DNA of 19,731 bases from Bacillota bacterium (GCA_023426575.1 JAFAAL010000009.1:1-19731); one strand, 5' to 3'. Counted from the stretch's first letter, positions 1 through 7,951 are shown. The notes: generated by a model not told the origin, from the sequence alone. Translations and numbers: made by a program.

Positions 1-2
1 GG

Positions 3-557
3 GGACTTGGTGGAGTAGAACTCGTGGTCTCAGACCAGCATCAAGGGCTAAGAAAGGCGATTGAGGAAGAGTTTGTCGGGGCTAGCTGGCAGAGGTGTCA
101 AACGCACTTTAGCAGGAATGTCCTAGATAGGGAGCCAAAGAAAGATCAGTCGAAGGTAAAGCACCTGTTAAAAGACATCTACAACAGCTTAAACATAGAA
201 GAGGCCAGAGAAAGAAAGGAGAAACTCATGGATGAATTAGAAACAAAAGCGCCTAAGGCAGCAGAAGTCTTAGACCAAGGCTTTGATGACGTGATGGCGG
301 TCCTCTCACTGCCTCTCGTTTGTCGCAGGCGCCTGAGAACCAGTCATAGCATTGAACGAGTGAATCAGGAACTACGCCGTCGGGACAGGGTGATACGCAT
401 TTTCCCAAATGAGCGCAGTATCAAGAACATGCTTGGGAGCCTACTCATGGAGATGCACGAAGAGTGGCTCAGCGCTTATCGCTACATTGATACGGTGAGT
501 TACTATAGTGACAAAATCACGGCTGTAGCTGAGGACAAAGAAGCTAAAGTTGCTTAG
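3..557 (+). CDS. IS256/mutator-family transposase, C-terminal part
   Basis: This is the C-terminal half of a DDE transposase of the IS256 (mutator) family. The frame is open to the left edge; translated from base 3 it begins GLGGVELVVSDQHQGL, the family's block around the second catalytic Asp. The motif WQRCQTHFSRNVL follows. The block LRTSHSIERVNQELRRR carries the third catalytic residue (Glu in SIERVN) and leads into the conserved FPNERS stretch. No frameshift or internal stop is visible in the part present, so this copy may be intact and cut only by the window edge. A GTG at 24 is an internal codon and not the true start. The C-terminus is Lys/Glu-rich and ends shortly before the terminal repeat, as usual for these elements. 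Confidence 0.9.
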   Translation, partial: GLGGVELVVSDQHQGLRKAIEEEFVGASWQRCQTHFSRNVLDREPKKDQSKVKHLLKDIYNSLNIEEARERKEKLMDELETKAPKAAEVLDQGFDDVMAVLSLPLVCRRRLRTSHSIERVNQELRRRDRVIRIFPNERSIKNMLGSLLMEMHEEWLSAYRYIDTVSYYSDKITAVAEDKEAKVA

Positions 558-580
558 GTAGGGAGGAACAGACTATAGCG

Positions 581-612
581 GAGGAATTTACACCAACATT
601 TGGGACTTGACT
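581..612. repeat. Probable right terminal inverted repeat of IS256-family element
   Basis: The stretch downstream of the transposase stop has the usual layout of IS256-family termini: a TTTACAC core followed by a GGGACTTGACTC-like tip. It cannot be paired with a left repeat because that end lies outside the window. The exact last base is uncertain by a few nucleotides. Confidence 0.5.
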
Positions 613-652
613 CGACATAATCGCTGATTATTCACACTAATGTAATATTTAT

Positions 653-680
653 TTGACTTTTTTTTCGAATCTATTATTAT
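653..680 (+). promoter_or_regulatory. SigA-type promoter for the secreted-protein gene
   Basis: TTGACT at 653-658 and TATTAT at 675-680 are separated by 16 bases. Both hexamers differ from consensus by one base. The surrounding DNA is very AT-rich, with a T-run directly after the -35. Transcription would begin near 687 and give a leader of about 60 bases before the ATG at 746. The promoter lies about 40 bases outside the presumed IS end, so it is probably native to the downstream genes. Confidence 0.7.
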
Positions 681-745
681 AAAGACATGCAGTAGCATTA
701 GTTCTTTTACCTGAAGCTATATGCACAACAATTAGAAGGTTAAAC

Positions 746-1156
746 ATGAAAGCTAATTTTAGAACATGCCTTATTCTAGTCATTCTGTCACTTTTTGTCT
801 TTGCGCCCTTCATTGTACAAGCAGGGCCAGAAGTGGCGTCAAAGAGTGCAGGTCATTATGGAGTGCTGACTGGTCGACTTGAGAAACCATGGTACGACCT
901 TGTGGGTGTGGTCCAAGTAACAAAGAATCCAGATAGTGCCGTTCTAATTTTGACCATAACACCTTCAAATCCGCAGAATCCTAGTTTGACTGCCAAGTCC
1001 CAACAGTGGACAAGCCCTCAAGGTGCCACCTCGCTGAGGGGAACCTACACAAACTATACTCCTATTTTAGATAGTTTTGATGCGTTTGGTGCGCACGAGG
1101 TTCGAGGCAAAAATACGGGATTTGTTGTTTATACTCACACAACTCATTTCAAATAA
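746..1156 (+). CDS. Small secreted protein of unknown family
   Basis: I do not recognise this protein. It has 136 residues, starting with a Sec signal peptide: MKANFR, a hydrophobic core to about residue 23, and likely cleavage after FIVQA at residue 26. The mature part is about 110 residues and has no cysteine. It is rich in Thr, Ser, Gly, Val and Tyr, suggesting a beta-rich fold; the C-terminal motif GAHEVRGKNTGFVVYTHTTHF looks structured. The ATG is preceded by AGAAGGT at 734-740, a good ribosome binding site. The gene has its own promoter and is followed by a strong hairpin, after which lipoprotein and ABC transporter genes begin. That layout (small secreted product, attenuating hairpin, transporter) is seen in bacteriocin-type operons. 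A bacteriocin-like or signalling role is therefore possible, but only inferred from position. Real gene: high confidence; function: unknown. Confidence 0.8.
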   Translation: MKANFRTCLILVILSLFVFAPFIVQAGPEVASKSAGHYGVLTGRLEKPWYDLVGVVQVTKNPDSAVLILTITPSNPQNPSLTAKSQQWTSPQGATSLRGTYTNYTPILDSFDAFGAHEVRGKNTGFVVYTHTTHFK

Positions 1157-1162
1157 GTAAGA

Positions 1163-1205
1163 GGGGTGATGCCTCTGTTCTGAGAGGCATCACTCCCAAT
1201 TTTAT
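1163..1205 (+). terminator. Hairpin terminator or attenuator after the secreted-protein gene
   Basis: GTGATGCCTCT at 1166-1176 pairs perfectly with AGAGGCATCAC at 1183-1193 around a 6-base loop. GGG at 1163-1165 can extend the stem with one G-U pair. The stem is followed by CAATTTTATT, a modest U-tract. The next gene starts at 1228 without an obvious promoter of its own in the remaining 25 bases, so incomplete termination with read-through into the lipoprotein/ABC genes is likely. Confidence 0.75.
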
Positions 1206-1227
1206 TAGGTTGGAAAGAGGTTGACCG

Positions 1228-2448
1228 ATGACAAATTATTACAAAAGACTATTTTTCATTATGCTGCTCCTAGGCTCTCTCGTCATGAGCCTGACATCTT
1301 GTTCTTCAAATACCATGCCAGAGCTGAGGAAACCTCTGCAAACAAGTGAAGTAGGTTCGACGCCTGAAGGCAGTCAGCCGAGCCATGACTCTAGCGTGGA
1401 AACAGAAGAAAACCTCTCTGATCTCGTCAAGCAGGATAATCCTCTCGAATATAATTATACGATGCATTATCAAATGGAGTCACCCAACGATGGCCAATCT
1501 GACTCCTTTGTTTATACGGGTGATCCTATGGAGTTAACTGTTGCTCTCGAGGTCAGCGGATTCCGTTCGGTGGGAATCATGATTTTGATTGATGGAGTCG
1601 TTCAACCGATCAACTATCTGGGACGTGCAGAACATGTCCAGCAGTTTAAGAGTTTCGGCTTGGACAATCCCTATATGATCGAGTGTTATTTCCAGGGGAA
1701 TGAGAGAAATTTAGTCTTAGAACGTATCCCTCTTGAGGTCCTCGTGACAAGTGGCCGTAGCGGTCAAGAATACCCTCTCACCCTTCTTGTCTTTAACGAA
1801 CCTAGTCGTAAAAGACATGAAGTAATGATCCCAAGTGGGGTGCATGGCTGTACAGCGAGCATTTATTTTGAGGCAGACTCGCAGGACATATCGAGCAAGA
1901 TCGATATAATTGATCGCAGTTTGAAGTCTCTAGATGCCCAAAAAATTCCTTGGACTCACGATGAGTATGCATCTTTTTTAGATGAGGATGGGGTGTCTCA
2001 GATAGACCATATGGTGGTTCAATGGTTGCGTTTTGACAAAGAAGATTTCGAAGCTTTATTTGAGGAGAGTCTCGGAAAAGAGAAGTTGCTGAAATATGGA
2101 ATCATTAGAGAGGATGGCTCATTTGACGAAGACTTGGCCTCGAAGATGGGGCTCCCTCTTATCAATACACAGCGACATCCAAATCTCGATATTTTCTTTC
2201 ACTTTGCTGGCCCAGCAGATCATCGCTTGAAGCAGCTTATCTTTCTGGATTATTACCCGTTACAGATGGGACAAGGAGATGAATACGTTTGCGGCAAGGA
2301 AGATTATGTCCAGGTTAAGGCTCAGTTTGACTTCTCAAATGTCGATCGAGAGATGACACTTTTTTCTATCGTTGTAGATAGCGATAGCATGGATTTTTAT
2401 GGCCAAGAGGCTCTGAACTTGATTCCAGGTGAAGAGGGCGAGAACTGA
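1228..2448 (+). CDS. Lipoprotein of unknown function, upstream of ABC transporter
   Basis: The protein has 406 residues with a type II (lipoprotein) signal peptide: YYKR charge region, hydrophobic stretch 8-22 and lipobox LTSC with the lipidated Cys at residue 25. A Ser/Thr/Glu-rich linker to about residue 65 would tether the domain to the cell surface. The remainder is soluble, mixed alpha/beta, with few cysteines; I recognise no named domain. It begins after the 1163-1205 hairpin, with AAAGAGG at 1214-1220 as ribosome binding site. It ends 30 bases before the ATPase gene, so it is probably co-transcribed with the transporter. A substrate-capture, chaperone or self-protection role for the adjacent ABC-2 system is possible by context only. 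Confidence 0.8.
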   Translation: MTNYYKRLFFIMLLLGSLVMSLTSCSSNTMPELRKPLQTSEVGSTPEGSQPSHDSSVETEENLSDLVKQDNPLEYNYTMHYQMESPNDGQSDSFVYTGDPMELTVALEVSGFRSVGIMILIDGVVQPINYLGRAEHVQQFKSFGLDNPYMIECYFQGNERNLVLERIPLEVLVTSGRSGQEYPLTLLVFNEPSRKRHEVMIPSGVHGCTASIYFEADSQDISSKIDIIDRSLKSLDAQKIPWTHDEYASFLDEDGVSQIDHMVVQWLRFDKEDFEALFEESLGKEKLLKYGIIREDGSFDEDLASKMGLPLINTQRHPNLDIFFHFAGPADHRLKQLIFLDYYPLQMGQGDEYVCGKEDYVQVKAQFDFSNVDREMTLFSIVVDSDSMDFYGQEALNLIPGEEGEN

Positions 2449-2471
2449 TCTCGCCTCATATACGCGAGGAG
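2435..2471 (+). promoter_or_regulatory. Overlapping alternative hairpins at a stop codon and the next ribosome binding site
   Basis: GGCGAGA at 2437-2443 pairs with TCTCGCC at 2449-2455. The loop contains the stop codon of the lipoprotein gene (2446-2448). CTCGC at 2450-2454 can instead pair with GCGAG at 2464-2468, which overlaps the GAGGAG ribosome binding site (2466-2471) of the ATPase. The two pairings share bases and exclude each other. No U-run follows, so this is not a standard terminator. A role in translational coupling is inferred. Confidence 0.4.
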
Positions 2472-2478
2472 TTATTGT

Positions 2479-3339
2479 ATGGGACTTGATATTATTGATT
2501 TAAATAAGAGCTATGATGGTAAGGCTCTGGCTCTGCAAAACTTCTCACTCTCTTTAAAAGCGGGTATTCATGTGCTCTTGGGGGTCAATGGAGCGGGTAA
2601 ATCAACCTTGATCAATATTTTGACGGGGAATCTTGCAGCTGATTCTGGCACGATGAGCTTTGATGGCGACGAACTGGGAGATAATAAGCATAAGTTCTTA
2701 GAGTCTTTGGGATTTTTGCCGCAATATCCTAGTTTTTATCCAGACTTTACGGTGGAAGAAGTGCTGGCTTATATTGGCGCTCTTAAAAATGTTCCAGAAG
2801 AGATTTTGACGGGCCGTATTGAGCAATTGATCGCATCTCTCAATCTGTCTCAGTACCGCCATTATAAGATCAAACATCTCTCGGGTGGAACGAGGCAGCG
2901 AGTGGGCATTGCCCAGTCTCTGCTGAATGACCCACAACTACTCATCTTAGACGAGCCGACATCAGGTCTCGACCCAGTAGAGCGGATGCGATTTAGGAAC
3001 CTCATTGCTCAAATTGCTCCTGGCAAGGTGATACTGATAGCAACTCATATTGTGTCTGATGCTGAAAGTATTGCTGACAATGTCATCATCATACATCGTG
3101 GACGTCTGCTTGCCACGGGGCCTGTTCAAGATTTGTGCTCCCAATTAGAGGGCCGAGTTATTTATCGCAGAGCTGATGAACGGCTTGAGCCTTCCCTTAT
3201 CAGCCGTGTGGAAAGAAGAGGGGATCAACTCTGGCTGAGATTGATCGTCGATAAGGAAGTCGCTGAGAAAAACCATAGTGAAGCTGAATGCCCAGACTTG
3301 GATGATGTCTTCTTATATTACTCGGGGGATACAGAGTGA
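2479..3339 (+). CDS. ABC-2 type transporter ATP-binding protein
   Basis: This is a 286-residue nucleotide-binding subunit of the CcmA/drug-exporter type (COG1131-like). It would energise the two membrane proteins encoded next. Visible motifs: Walker A GVNGAGKST at residues 35-43; signature LSGGTRQRVG from about 134; Walker B LLILDEPTSGLDP from about 154, with Asp158 and Glu159; H-loop His190 in IATHI. All catalytic motifs are intact. The C-terminal 70 residues after the core are typical of the family's regulatory tail. Start: ATG with GAGGAG seven bases upstream. The last bases overlap the GTG start of the permease at 3336, indicating translational coupling. The substrate cannot be read from the sequence; a peptide, lipid or antibiotic is usual for this class. 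Confidence 0.93.
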   Translation: MGLDIIDLNKSYDGKALALQNFSLSLKAGIHVLLGVNGAGKSTLINILTGNLAADSGTMSFDGDELGDNKHKFLESLGFLPQYPSFYPDFTVEEVLAYIGALKNVPEEILTGRIEQLIASLNLSQYRHYKIKHLSGGTRQRVGIAQSLLNDPQLLILDEPTSGLDPVERMRFRNLIAQIAPGKVILIATHIVSDAESIADNVIIIHRGRLLATGPVQDLCSQLEGRVIYRRADERLEPSLISRVERRGDQLWLRLIVDKEVAEKNHSEAECPDLDDVFLYYSGDTE

Positions 3340-4526
3340 GAACGTTTCGCTATGAATTACTAAAAATATTTCGTCTGAGGGCTCTACGCTTTGCCTTGCT
3401 TATCTTACTCGGTTTAAATTTCTACCTGCTACATACAGAATATCGGAATCAATATTTCTTTTCACCTAAAAACTTTTCCCAGGCCGAACAATGGCAATAT
3501 TTTGAGTGGATGCAAGAGGAGTTCATGGGTGATCTTCGCGCTGATAAGCTTCGAGAATTTATGGAACTATACTGGCGCTTTGAGTTAAGGGATGACTCTT
3601 CTTTGCGTGACTTTCTGACTGCGCAGAACTATCCGAGCACGGGAGATATAGGTTACGATCGTCGTATTCTAGTTCAAAGGGTATATAAACCTCTTCTCTA
3701 TGCTGTTGAATATGAAGAGTATGCTAATTTGCTCGTGGCTCGTGCAGAGGCCAGCATTTTGAGAGCTCATTATGGTTCTTCTGATCTAGCCCGAGATCAA
3801 AACATTGTCGACTCATTCAGCGGTAGACAGCTAAGCTCAGTTTATCCTAATGATAGGTATCTCTTTGAATTTTCACATGAAATAAGTGCGGGGATCCTCT
3901 TGCTTTTTCTTCTGCTCCTGACCTTGACGCTTCTTTATGAGGAGAAGAGGACGCACATGCATTGCTTGCTTCTATCAACTCCCAATTACATCTCTGTTAT
4001 GAGGTCCAAATTCATCCTTTTGCTCCTCCTTTGTTTTTTCGTCAACGCCTTATTTTATATGCAGGTTCATTTCACGTGTCGCGTACTGTATCAGACGGCA
4101 AGTCATGCGACTCTCCCTCTATATTCTTTGAAGCCTTATCTCAACACGCCCTTGACCATGTCTATCTCATCTTATCAATATCTATACTTCCTGACCCGCT
4201 CTTTTGCTTCCATAGCCCTCGTCACTCTCTCTGCTGTTCTGACGATGACCTCAAAATCGCAGATAATTGCTGCGGCTCGAGTTTCCGTACTGCTCTTGGT
4301 TCTGGCGGCGCTGGATTATCTGGGCCATTTCAAGCGCAACATTCTCCTCATCTATCTCAACCCTCTGACGGCCCTGAGGACAGAATCTCTTTATGCCCAG
4401 CCCGATCAAGTGGCGATCTTTAATCGATCCATCTGGGCCTATCAGCTGACGTGGATATGGCTCTTGGCACTTATTGGCATCGGATCTCTCGCCTCATATC
4501 TCGTGCTCAGAAAGGAGATCAGATGA
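3336..4526 (+). CDS. ABC-2 type transporter permease
   Basis: A 396-residue polytopic membrane protein. One segment lies at about residues 15-32. A long hydrophilic loop (about 33-180, presumably extracytoplasmic) follows, then a cluster of five segments: GILLLFLLLLTLTLL, FILLLLLCFFVNALF, SFASIALVTLSAVL, VSVLLLVLAALDYL and LTWIWLLALIGIGSLASYLV. The layout with a large first loop and six segments is typical of ABC-2 exporters. The GTG start overlaps the ATPase stop (GTGA) and the 3' end overlaps the next gene's ATG (ATGA at 4523-4526), so the three genes form a coupled unit. Sequence identity to a named permease is not recognised; the family call rests on topology and context. Confidence 0.85.
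   Translation: MRTFRYELLKIFRLRALRFALLILLGLNFYLLHTEYRNQYFFSPKNFSQAEQWQYFEWMQEEFMGDLRADKLREFMELYWRFELRDDSSLRDFLTAQNYPSTGDIGYDRRILVQRVYKPLLYAVEYEEYANLLVARAEASILRAHYGSSDLARDQNIVDSFSGRQLSSVYPNDRYLFEFSHEISAGILLLFLLLLTLTLLYEEKRTHMHCLLLSTPNYISVMRSKFILLLLLCFFVNALFYMQVHFTCRVLYQTASHATLPLYSLKPYLNTPLTMSISSYQYLYFLTRSFASIALVTLSAVLTMTSKSQIIAAARVSVLLLVLAALDYLGHFKRNILLIYLNPLTALRTESLYAQPDQVAIFNRSIWAYQLTWIWLLALIGIGSLASYLVLRKEIR
4511..4518 (+). promoter_or_regulatory. Ribosome binding site that fixes the start of the permease-lipoprotein fusion
   Basis: AAAGGAGA lies just upstream of ATG 4523, which overlaps the preceding stop in an ATGA arrangement. An ATG at 4451 in the same frame lies deep within the upstream permease and has no such site, so 4523 is preferred. 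Confidence 0.75.
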
Positions 4527-6655
4527 AGATCTTGAGACTTGAGTGGCAAAAAATCTTCTCGCGTCGAAACGTTCAATTCCTCTTCTTAGCAGTCTTATTA
4601 CTTACGGGACTATACCTTAGAGTACTTATGGTGCCTGAGGAAGTGGTGATTGAGAGTCAAAAAGAAGCTGCGAAGAAGATCATTCAGCGCTTTGATGGTC
4701 CTTTTAATTTACAGAATCATCAGGCATTTCAGGCATTGGGCCACAAGTATAGTGTCGCCAAGAGGGAAATGGTTGAGAAGCAAGAGCTTCTCTATAGCAG
4801 CCGGATTACTAGGTCGCAATTTCTCGAGCAAACGCTTGGGCCACAAAGCTTTCTTGCAACAGAACCAGTCTACAATTACCTCTTGAAAAATGTGATCTAT
4901 CTTCTGTCTGATCCCGATCTGAAACGGCACTTGATCTATCCGAATGGCTGGCATTATTTCTTTAATTCCCATAAAATCTACTACCCTCTGCTTTTTCTTT
5001 TACAGTGGCTCGCAAGTTCTATCTTCTTAAGTGAAAGGGAAAGTCAGATGAAGCCCATTATACGCTCAACGATTCGAGGTCGAGAGAAAGTTTCAGATGC
5101 GAAGCTCAGTCTGATTTTTATTCTCACCTCTTGCTTTATTGTGCTGATTTTCCTCCTGCGCCTCGCCATCGCCTCGTTCTATTACGGCATCGACCATTTC
5201 GGAGCAGTTGCGAGTAGTCTATCGCGCTTTATGAGTATGCCGTCATCGATGAGTCTTCTTCGTTTGCTTCTTCTGACCCTATTTAGCCAGCTGATAGCTT
5301 ATACTTCATATGCTTTCATGCTTGCCTGTGTTGCTGAAAGTTCTGGGTCTGCAGCACTCAGCTTTTTCTCAGGACTCGCACTCATTCTGCTCGGCAACTG
5401 GCAGCGTGGACAGATAGGAATACTGACACAGCTCCTTCCTACGACACTTATGGAGACCTGGCTCTTTGAATGGCCGGGCCATGCGCCGGGCTATCTAGCT
5501 ACGATTGGCCTCACTGTCATGATACAACTGCTCTTAATTTTTCTTATGATCTTCTATCTGCGCAGACGCTATCGCTCGACTTACTCGCATTCCAGAAAGC
5601 ACAAATTCTTATGCTCGCCATTGGCCATCTGCCTTGTCTTGATCTGTCTTGCCTCTGGCGTGAGCGCTTGTGGGACAGGAGAGAGGGCTGATCACCAGCG
5701 CTATATGACAAAGGAAGGGTACATCAATCACCGTGAGCGACTCATTATCCCTCATCCATCTGAGTTGAAATATCTCACGCTTACGGAGTTTAAGGTTTCG
5801 GGCAAGCCTCCTCATTTCCACCAGACGGACCTGATTCGTGATCCTTTTGCAACGGGATCGCAACGAAGGCTCGATCGCTTTATTTCTGTTGAAGATGATA
5901 AAGTATACTATCAGGTCTACCATCTTAAAGAAGTCTTTGATGAGGACTATTACATTTATAATCTCTTAAACTCTGCCATTGAAATTCGCGAATTGGATCT
6001 CGACACATACGAGGATAAGCGTTATTTATACATGCAACTTGATGGAAGGCTCAGAGATCTTTTCTTTAGCCAGAATGGACTCTATGTGAGTTCAGGAAAG
6101 GTGTACATCATTTTCCTCAATTCAGTACATGAACTCACAGAATGGGGATTAAGAGAGAAGATGACAATTCCCGAGATGAAGCAAATAGACATGATCCATA
6201 ATGATTTGATCTATGGGCCCAATTACGCCAATAACCTACTTGTGGCCAATCTGAAGGATGGTTCTGTAAAATCTTATGAGGAAGTTTTTTTCAGAGGCCC
6301 CATTTTCACTTTTGCTAATGATATTATTTTTCAAGACGATATCAGCCATGATATATTGATCCGTAATCTAGAGACTGGAACAGAAAGGGTCATCCTCAAT
6401 AGTGAAGATCATCCAGGACTCTCGCTATATAATTTGTATCGTGGCCGCATTGTTTTCCGTCAGGACAGTCAAAGAACTTTGAGATTTGATTTTTATTCTT
6501 GTGATTTAAACGGGGAGCAGATCTCTCTTTTAGCAGAGGAGAAGGAATTTCAAGACGCAGTCATACCAGTGGGTTCTGGCTATTTCATCGGTCAACTTTT
6601 GGGTGCTGGTAACTTGCCTCCCTTTTATTTAGATTCCATGCTTGAGGAGGATTGA
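4523..6655 (+). CDS. ABC-2 permease fused to a lipoprotein-like extracytoplasmic domain
   Basis: Starting at ATG 4523 the protein has 710 residues. Residues 1 to about 360 form a second ABC-2 type permease: MKILRLEWQKIFSRR, segment 17-37, a long loop, then segments including PLLFLLQWLASSIFL, LIFILTSCFIVLIFLL, a long hydrophobic pair around LLLLTLFSQLIAYTSYA, and MIQLLLIFLMIFYL. A basic stretch, RRRYRSTYSHSRKHK, follows, then a further hydrophobic segment ending in ASGVSAC, a lipobox-like end with Cys383. The remaining 327 residues are soluble, with repeated aromatic beta-strand patterns (VYYQVYHL, VYIIFLNSVHEL, DLIYG), resembling a beta-propeller or a sensor domain. Topology is consistent: six helices, basic inside loop, seventh helix, domain outside. 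I saw no separate start with a ribosome binding site near the junction, so this reads as a true fusion. It abuts the next lipoprotein gene with no gap. Confidence 0.85.
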   Translation: MKILRLEWQKIFSRRNVQFLFLAVLLLTGLYLRVLMVPEEVVIESQKEAAKKIIQRFDGPFNLQNHQAFQALGHKYSVAKREMVEKQELLYSSRITRSQFLEQTLGPQSFLATEPVYNYLLKNVIYLLSDPDLKRHLIYPNGWHYFFNSHKIYYPLLFLLQWLASSIFLSERESQMKPIIRSTIRGREKVSDAKLSLIFILTSCFIVLIFLLRLAIASFYYGIDHFGAVASSLSRFMSMPSSMSLLRLLLLTLFSQLIAYTSYAFMLACVAESSGSAALSFFSGLALILLGNWQRGQIGILTQLLPTTLMETWLFEWPGHAPGYLATIGLTVMIQLLLIFLMIFYLRRRYRSTYSHSRKHKFLCSPLAICLVLICLASGVSACGTGERADHQRYMTKEGYINHRERLIIPHPSELKYLTLTEFKVSGKPPHFHQTDLIRDPFATGSQRRLDRFISVEDDKVYYQVYHLKEVFDEDYYIYNLLNSAIEIRELDLDTYEDKRYLYMQLDGRLRDLFFSQNGLYVSSGKVYIIFLNSVHELTEWGLREKMTIPEMKQIDMIHNDLIYGPNYANNLLVANLKDGSVKSYEEVFFRGPIFTFANDIIFQDDISHDILIRNLETGTERVILNSEDHPGLSLYNLYRGRIVFRQDSQRTLRFDFYSCDLNGEQISLLAEEKEFQDAVIPVGSGYFIGQLLGAGNLPPFYLDSMLEED

Positions 6656-7951
6656 ATGGACAGTCGACGTCTTTTGCCATTTCTCTATACTTGCCTGCTC
6701 TTTCTATTGGCCGGATGTTTTCCCAGCTCAAATTCTAGAAGTCAAAATTCGACAGACAGCTCGCCTCGTATCGACATAGAAGCAGGAGAAAGCACAGCAG
6801 ATAATGAGCTCACTGGTCCTGACAGCGAGCTGAGAGGTCGAAGAGCTCGGGCATCTCTTCAAACGTTCTCCCAATGGCGAGAGATCACAGCTCCTCTAGG
6901 TTCAAGCTGGTCTGTTTTTGACGAGCTCTTCATTGGAGAGTCTCACGAGACCCTTATCCTGAATCCAAAGAGCAGAGTCATCCACCACTGGGACGCCTCT
7001 GTGGCGCAAATTGTCAGGACGAAGCAGCTGGCACTAGCGGACTCTTGTCGTATGCTCTCAGTGAGAGATAGATCGGCAGCTTATGATTTTATCTTTTCCT
7101 GCGAAGAGGGAGAGCGTGAGACTTTGACTCTGCTCAGTCTGGATCAAAATCTAAATGAGCTGCCCTGTCCCATCTTTGAAGCGCTTAAGAGCAGTATGGA
7201 GAAATATGCCATCGCTCCAGAATTGACTTCTTGTGTCATCGTGGACGAGAATCGTGCTCTTATTTCTCTGGACCACTCGGAGGGAGCAGAAATTCTTTTA
7301 TATGATCAGCGGGCAGCAAGTCTTATCCCCCTTTTGACGGGACCGCAAGTCAAGGATCTTATCCAGGCTGACTTAGGAGCTTTTCACCTCTCTTTTTATT
7401 TTCAAAGAGCCGCCGAAAAAATAATCTGTTTTATCCAACCTCTTCAGGCGGGTGATGCCCGCTACTATACGCTGCGCTCTGGCCTCGAGCCTCATTCCCT
7501 AGAACTGATCCATTATGAACTAGGCATCATGAGTGAGATCACTCGAACTGCTGGAGATACGGTCTGCTGGTTTCGCTTTTCAAATGCGACACGACAAAAT
7601 GAGAACGAGGTCTATTGTCTAGATACAGGCGCTGAGCTCCTCTCTTTTCCCTACACTGAGAAAAATGATGGAACCATCACTGAGGTCGACCTTTCGAGCA
7701 GCGGAGAACATCTCATAAGATCCTACCCAGAAAGTGGAGAAATTCACTTATATAAGCTGAGAGAACCCGCAAACAGAACTGCTGTCGACTTGCCAGAAGA
7801 GCTTAAGATCATGATAGCATCTCTGCCGCGATACCGCCTCAAGGCCTACTACGATGACATCGATAAACTCCTCTACTTGAAATTTGTCTATGTCGATCAG
7901 GCAGGAGAAGCGCATTGTGCTTTCTTTGTCAAAATGGTAGATAATGGGTAG
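6656..7951 (+). CDS. Lipoprotein, possibly beta-propeller-like, linked to ABC operon
   Basis: A 431-residue lipoprotein: MDSRRLLPF, hydrophobic core, lipobox LAGC with Cys21, then a Ser/Thr/Asn-rich tether to about residue 55. The rest is soluble with recurring beta-type segments (for example LLSLDQNLNELPC, ALISLDHSEGAEILLYD, VYCLDTGAELLSFPYTEK, IHLYKL). These suggest a propeller-like fold similar in style to the C-terminal domain of the preceding fusion protein; no named family is recognised. ATG 6656 directly follows the upstream TGA (6653-6655), with GAGGAGG at 6644-6650, so translation is coupled. It may be a surface partner of the transporter. Function unknown. Confidence 0.8.
   Translation: MDSRRLLPFLYTCLLFLLAGCFPSSNSRSQNSTDSSPRIDIEAGESTADNELTGPDSELRGRRARASLQTFSQWREITAPLGSSWSVFDELFIGESHETLILNPKSRVIHHWDASVAQIVRTKQLALADSCRMLSVRDRSAAYDFIFSCEEGERETLTLLSLDQNLNELPCPIFEALKSSMEKYAIAPELTSCVIVDENRALISLDHSEGAEILLYDQRAASLIPLLTGPQVKDLIQADLGAFHLSFYFQRAAEKIICFIQPLQAGDARYYTLRSGLEPHSLELIHYELGIMSEITRTAGDTVCWFRFSNATRQNENEVYCLDTGAELLSFPYTEKNDGTITEVDLSSSGEHLIRSYPESGEIHLYKLREPANRTAVDLPEELKIMIASLPRYRLKAYYDDIDKLLYLKFVYVDQAGEAHCAFFVKMVDNG

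Larger units (their letters stand above)
1..612 (+). mobile_element. IS256-family insertion sequence, right part only
   Basis: The window opens inside an insertion sequence. The transposase reading frame is open at the left edge. After its stop, bases 581-612 carry a sequence typical of IS256-family ends (GGAATTTACACC, a short AT spacer, then GGGACTTGACTC). The right boundary is placed near 612 by resemblance to family ends. The left inverted repeat and the target duplication are outside the window, so the boundary cannot be confirmed. The sequence just downstream (from about 613) is AT-rich and non-coding up to a promoter. Confidence 0.75.

Noticed and set aside
3962..4423. Plus-strand 153-codon frame inside the first permease
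   Set aside because: Out-of-frame shadow; the permease frame has regular membrane helices here and the alternative has no ribosome binding site.
4451..4522. Upstream ATG 4451 as start of the fused permease
   Set aside because: It lies deep within the preceding gene without a ribosome binding site, while ATG 4523 has AAAGGAGA and an ATGA overlap.
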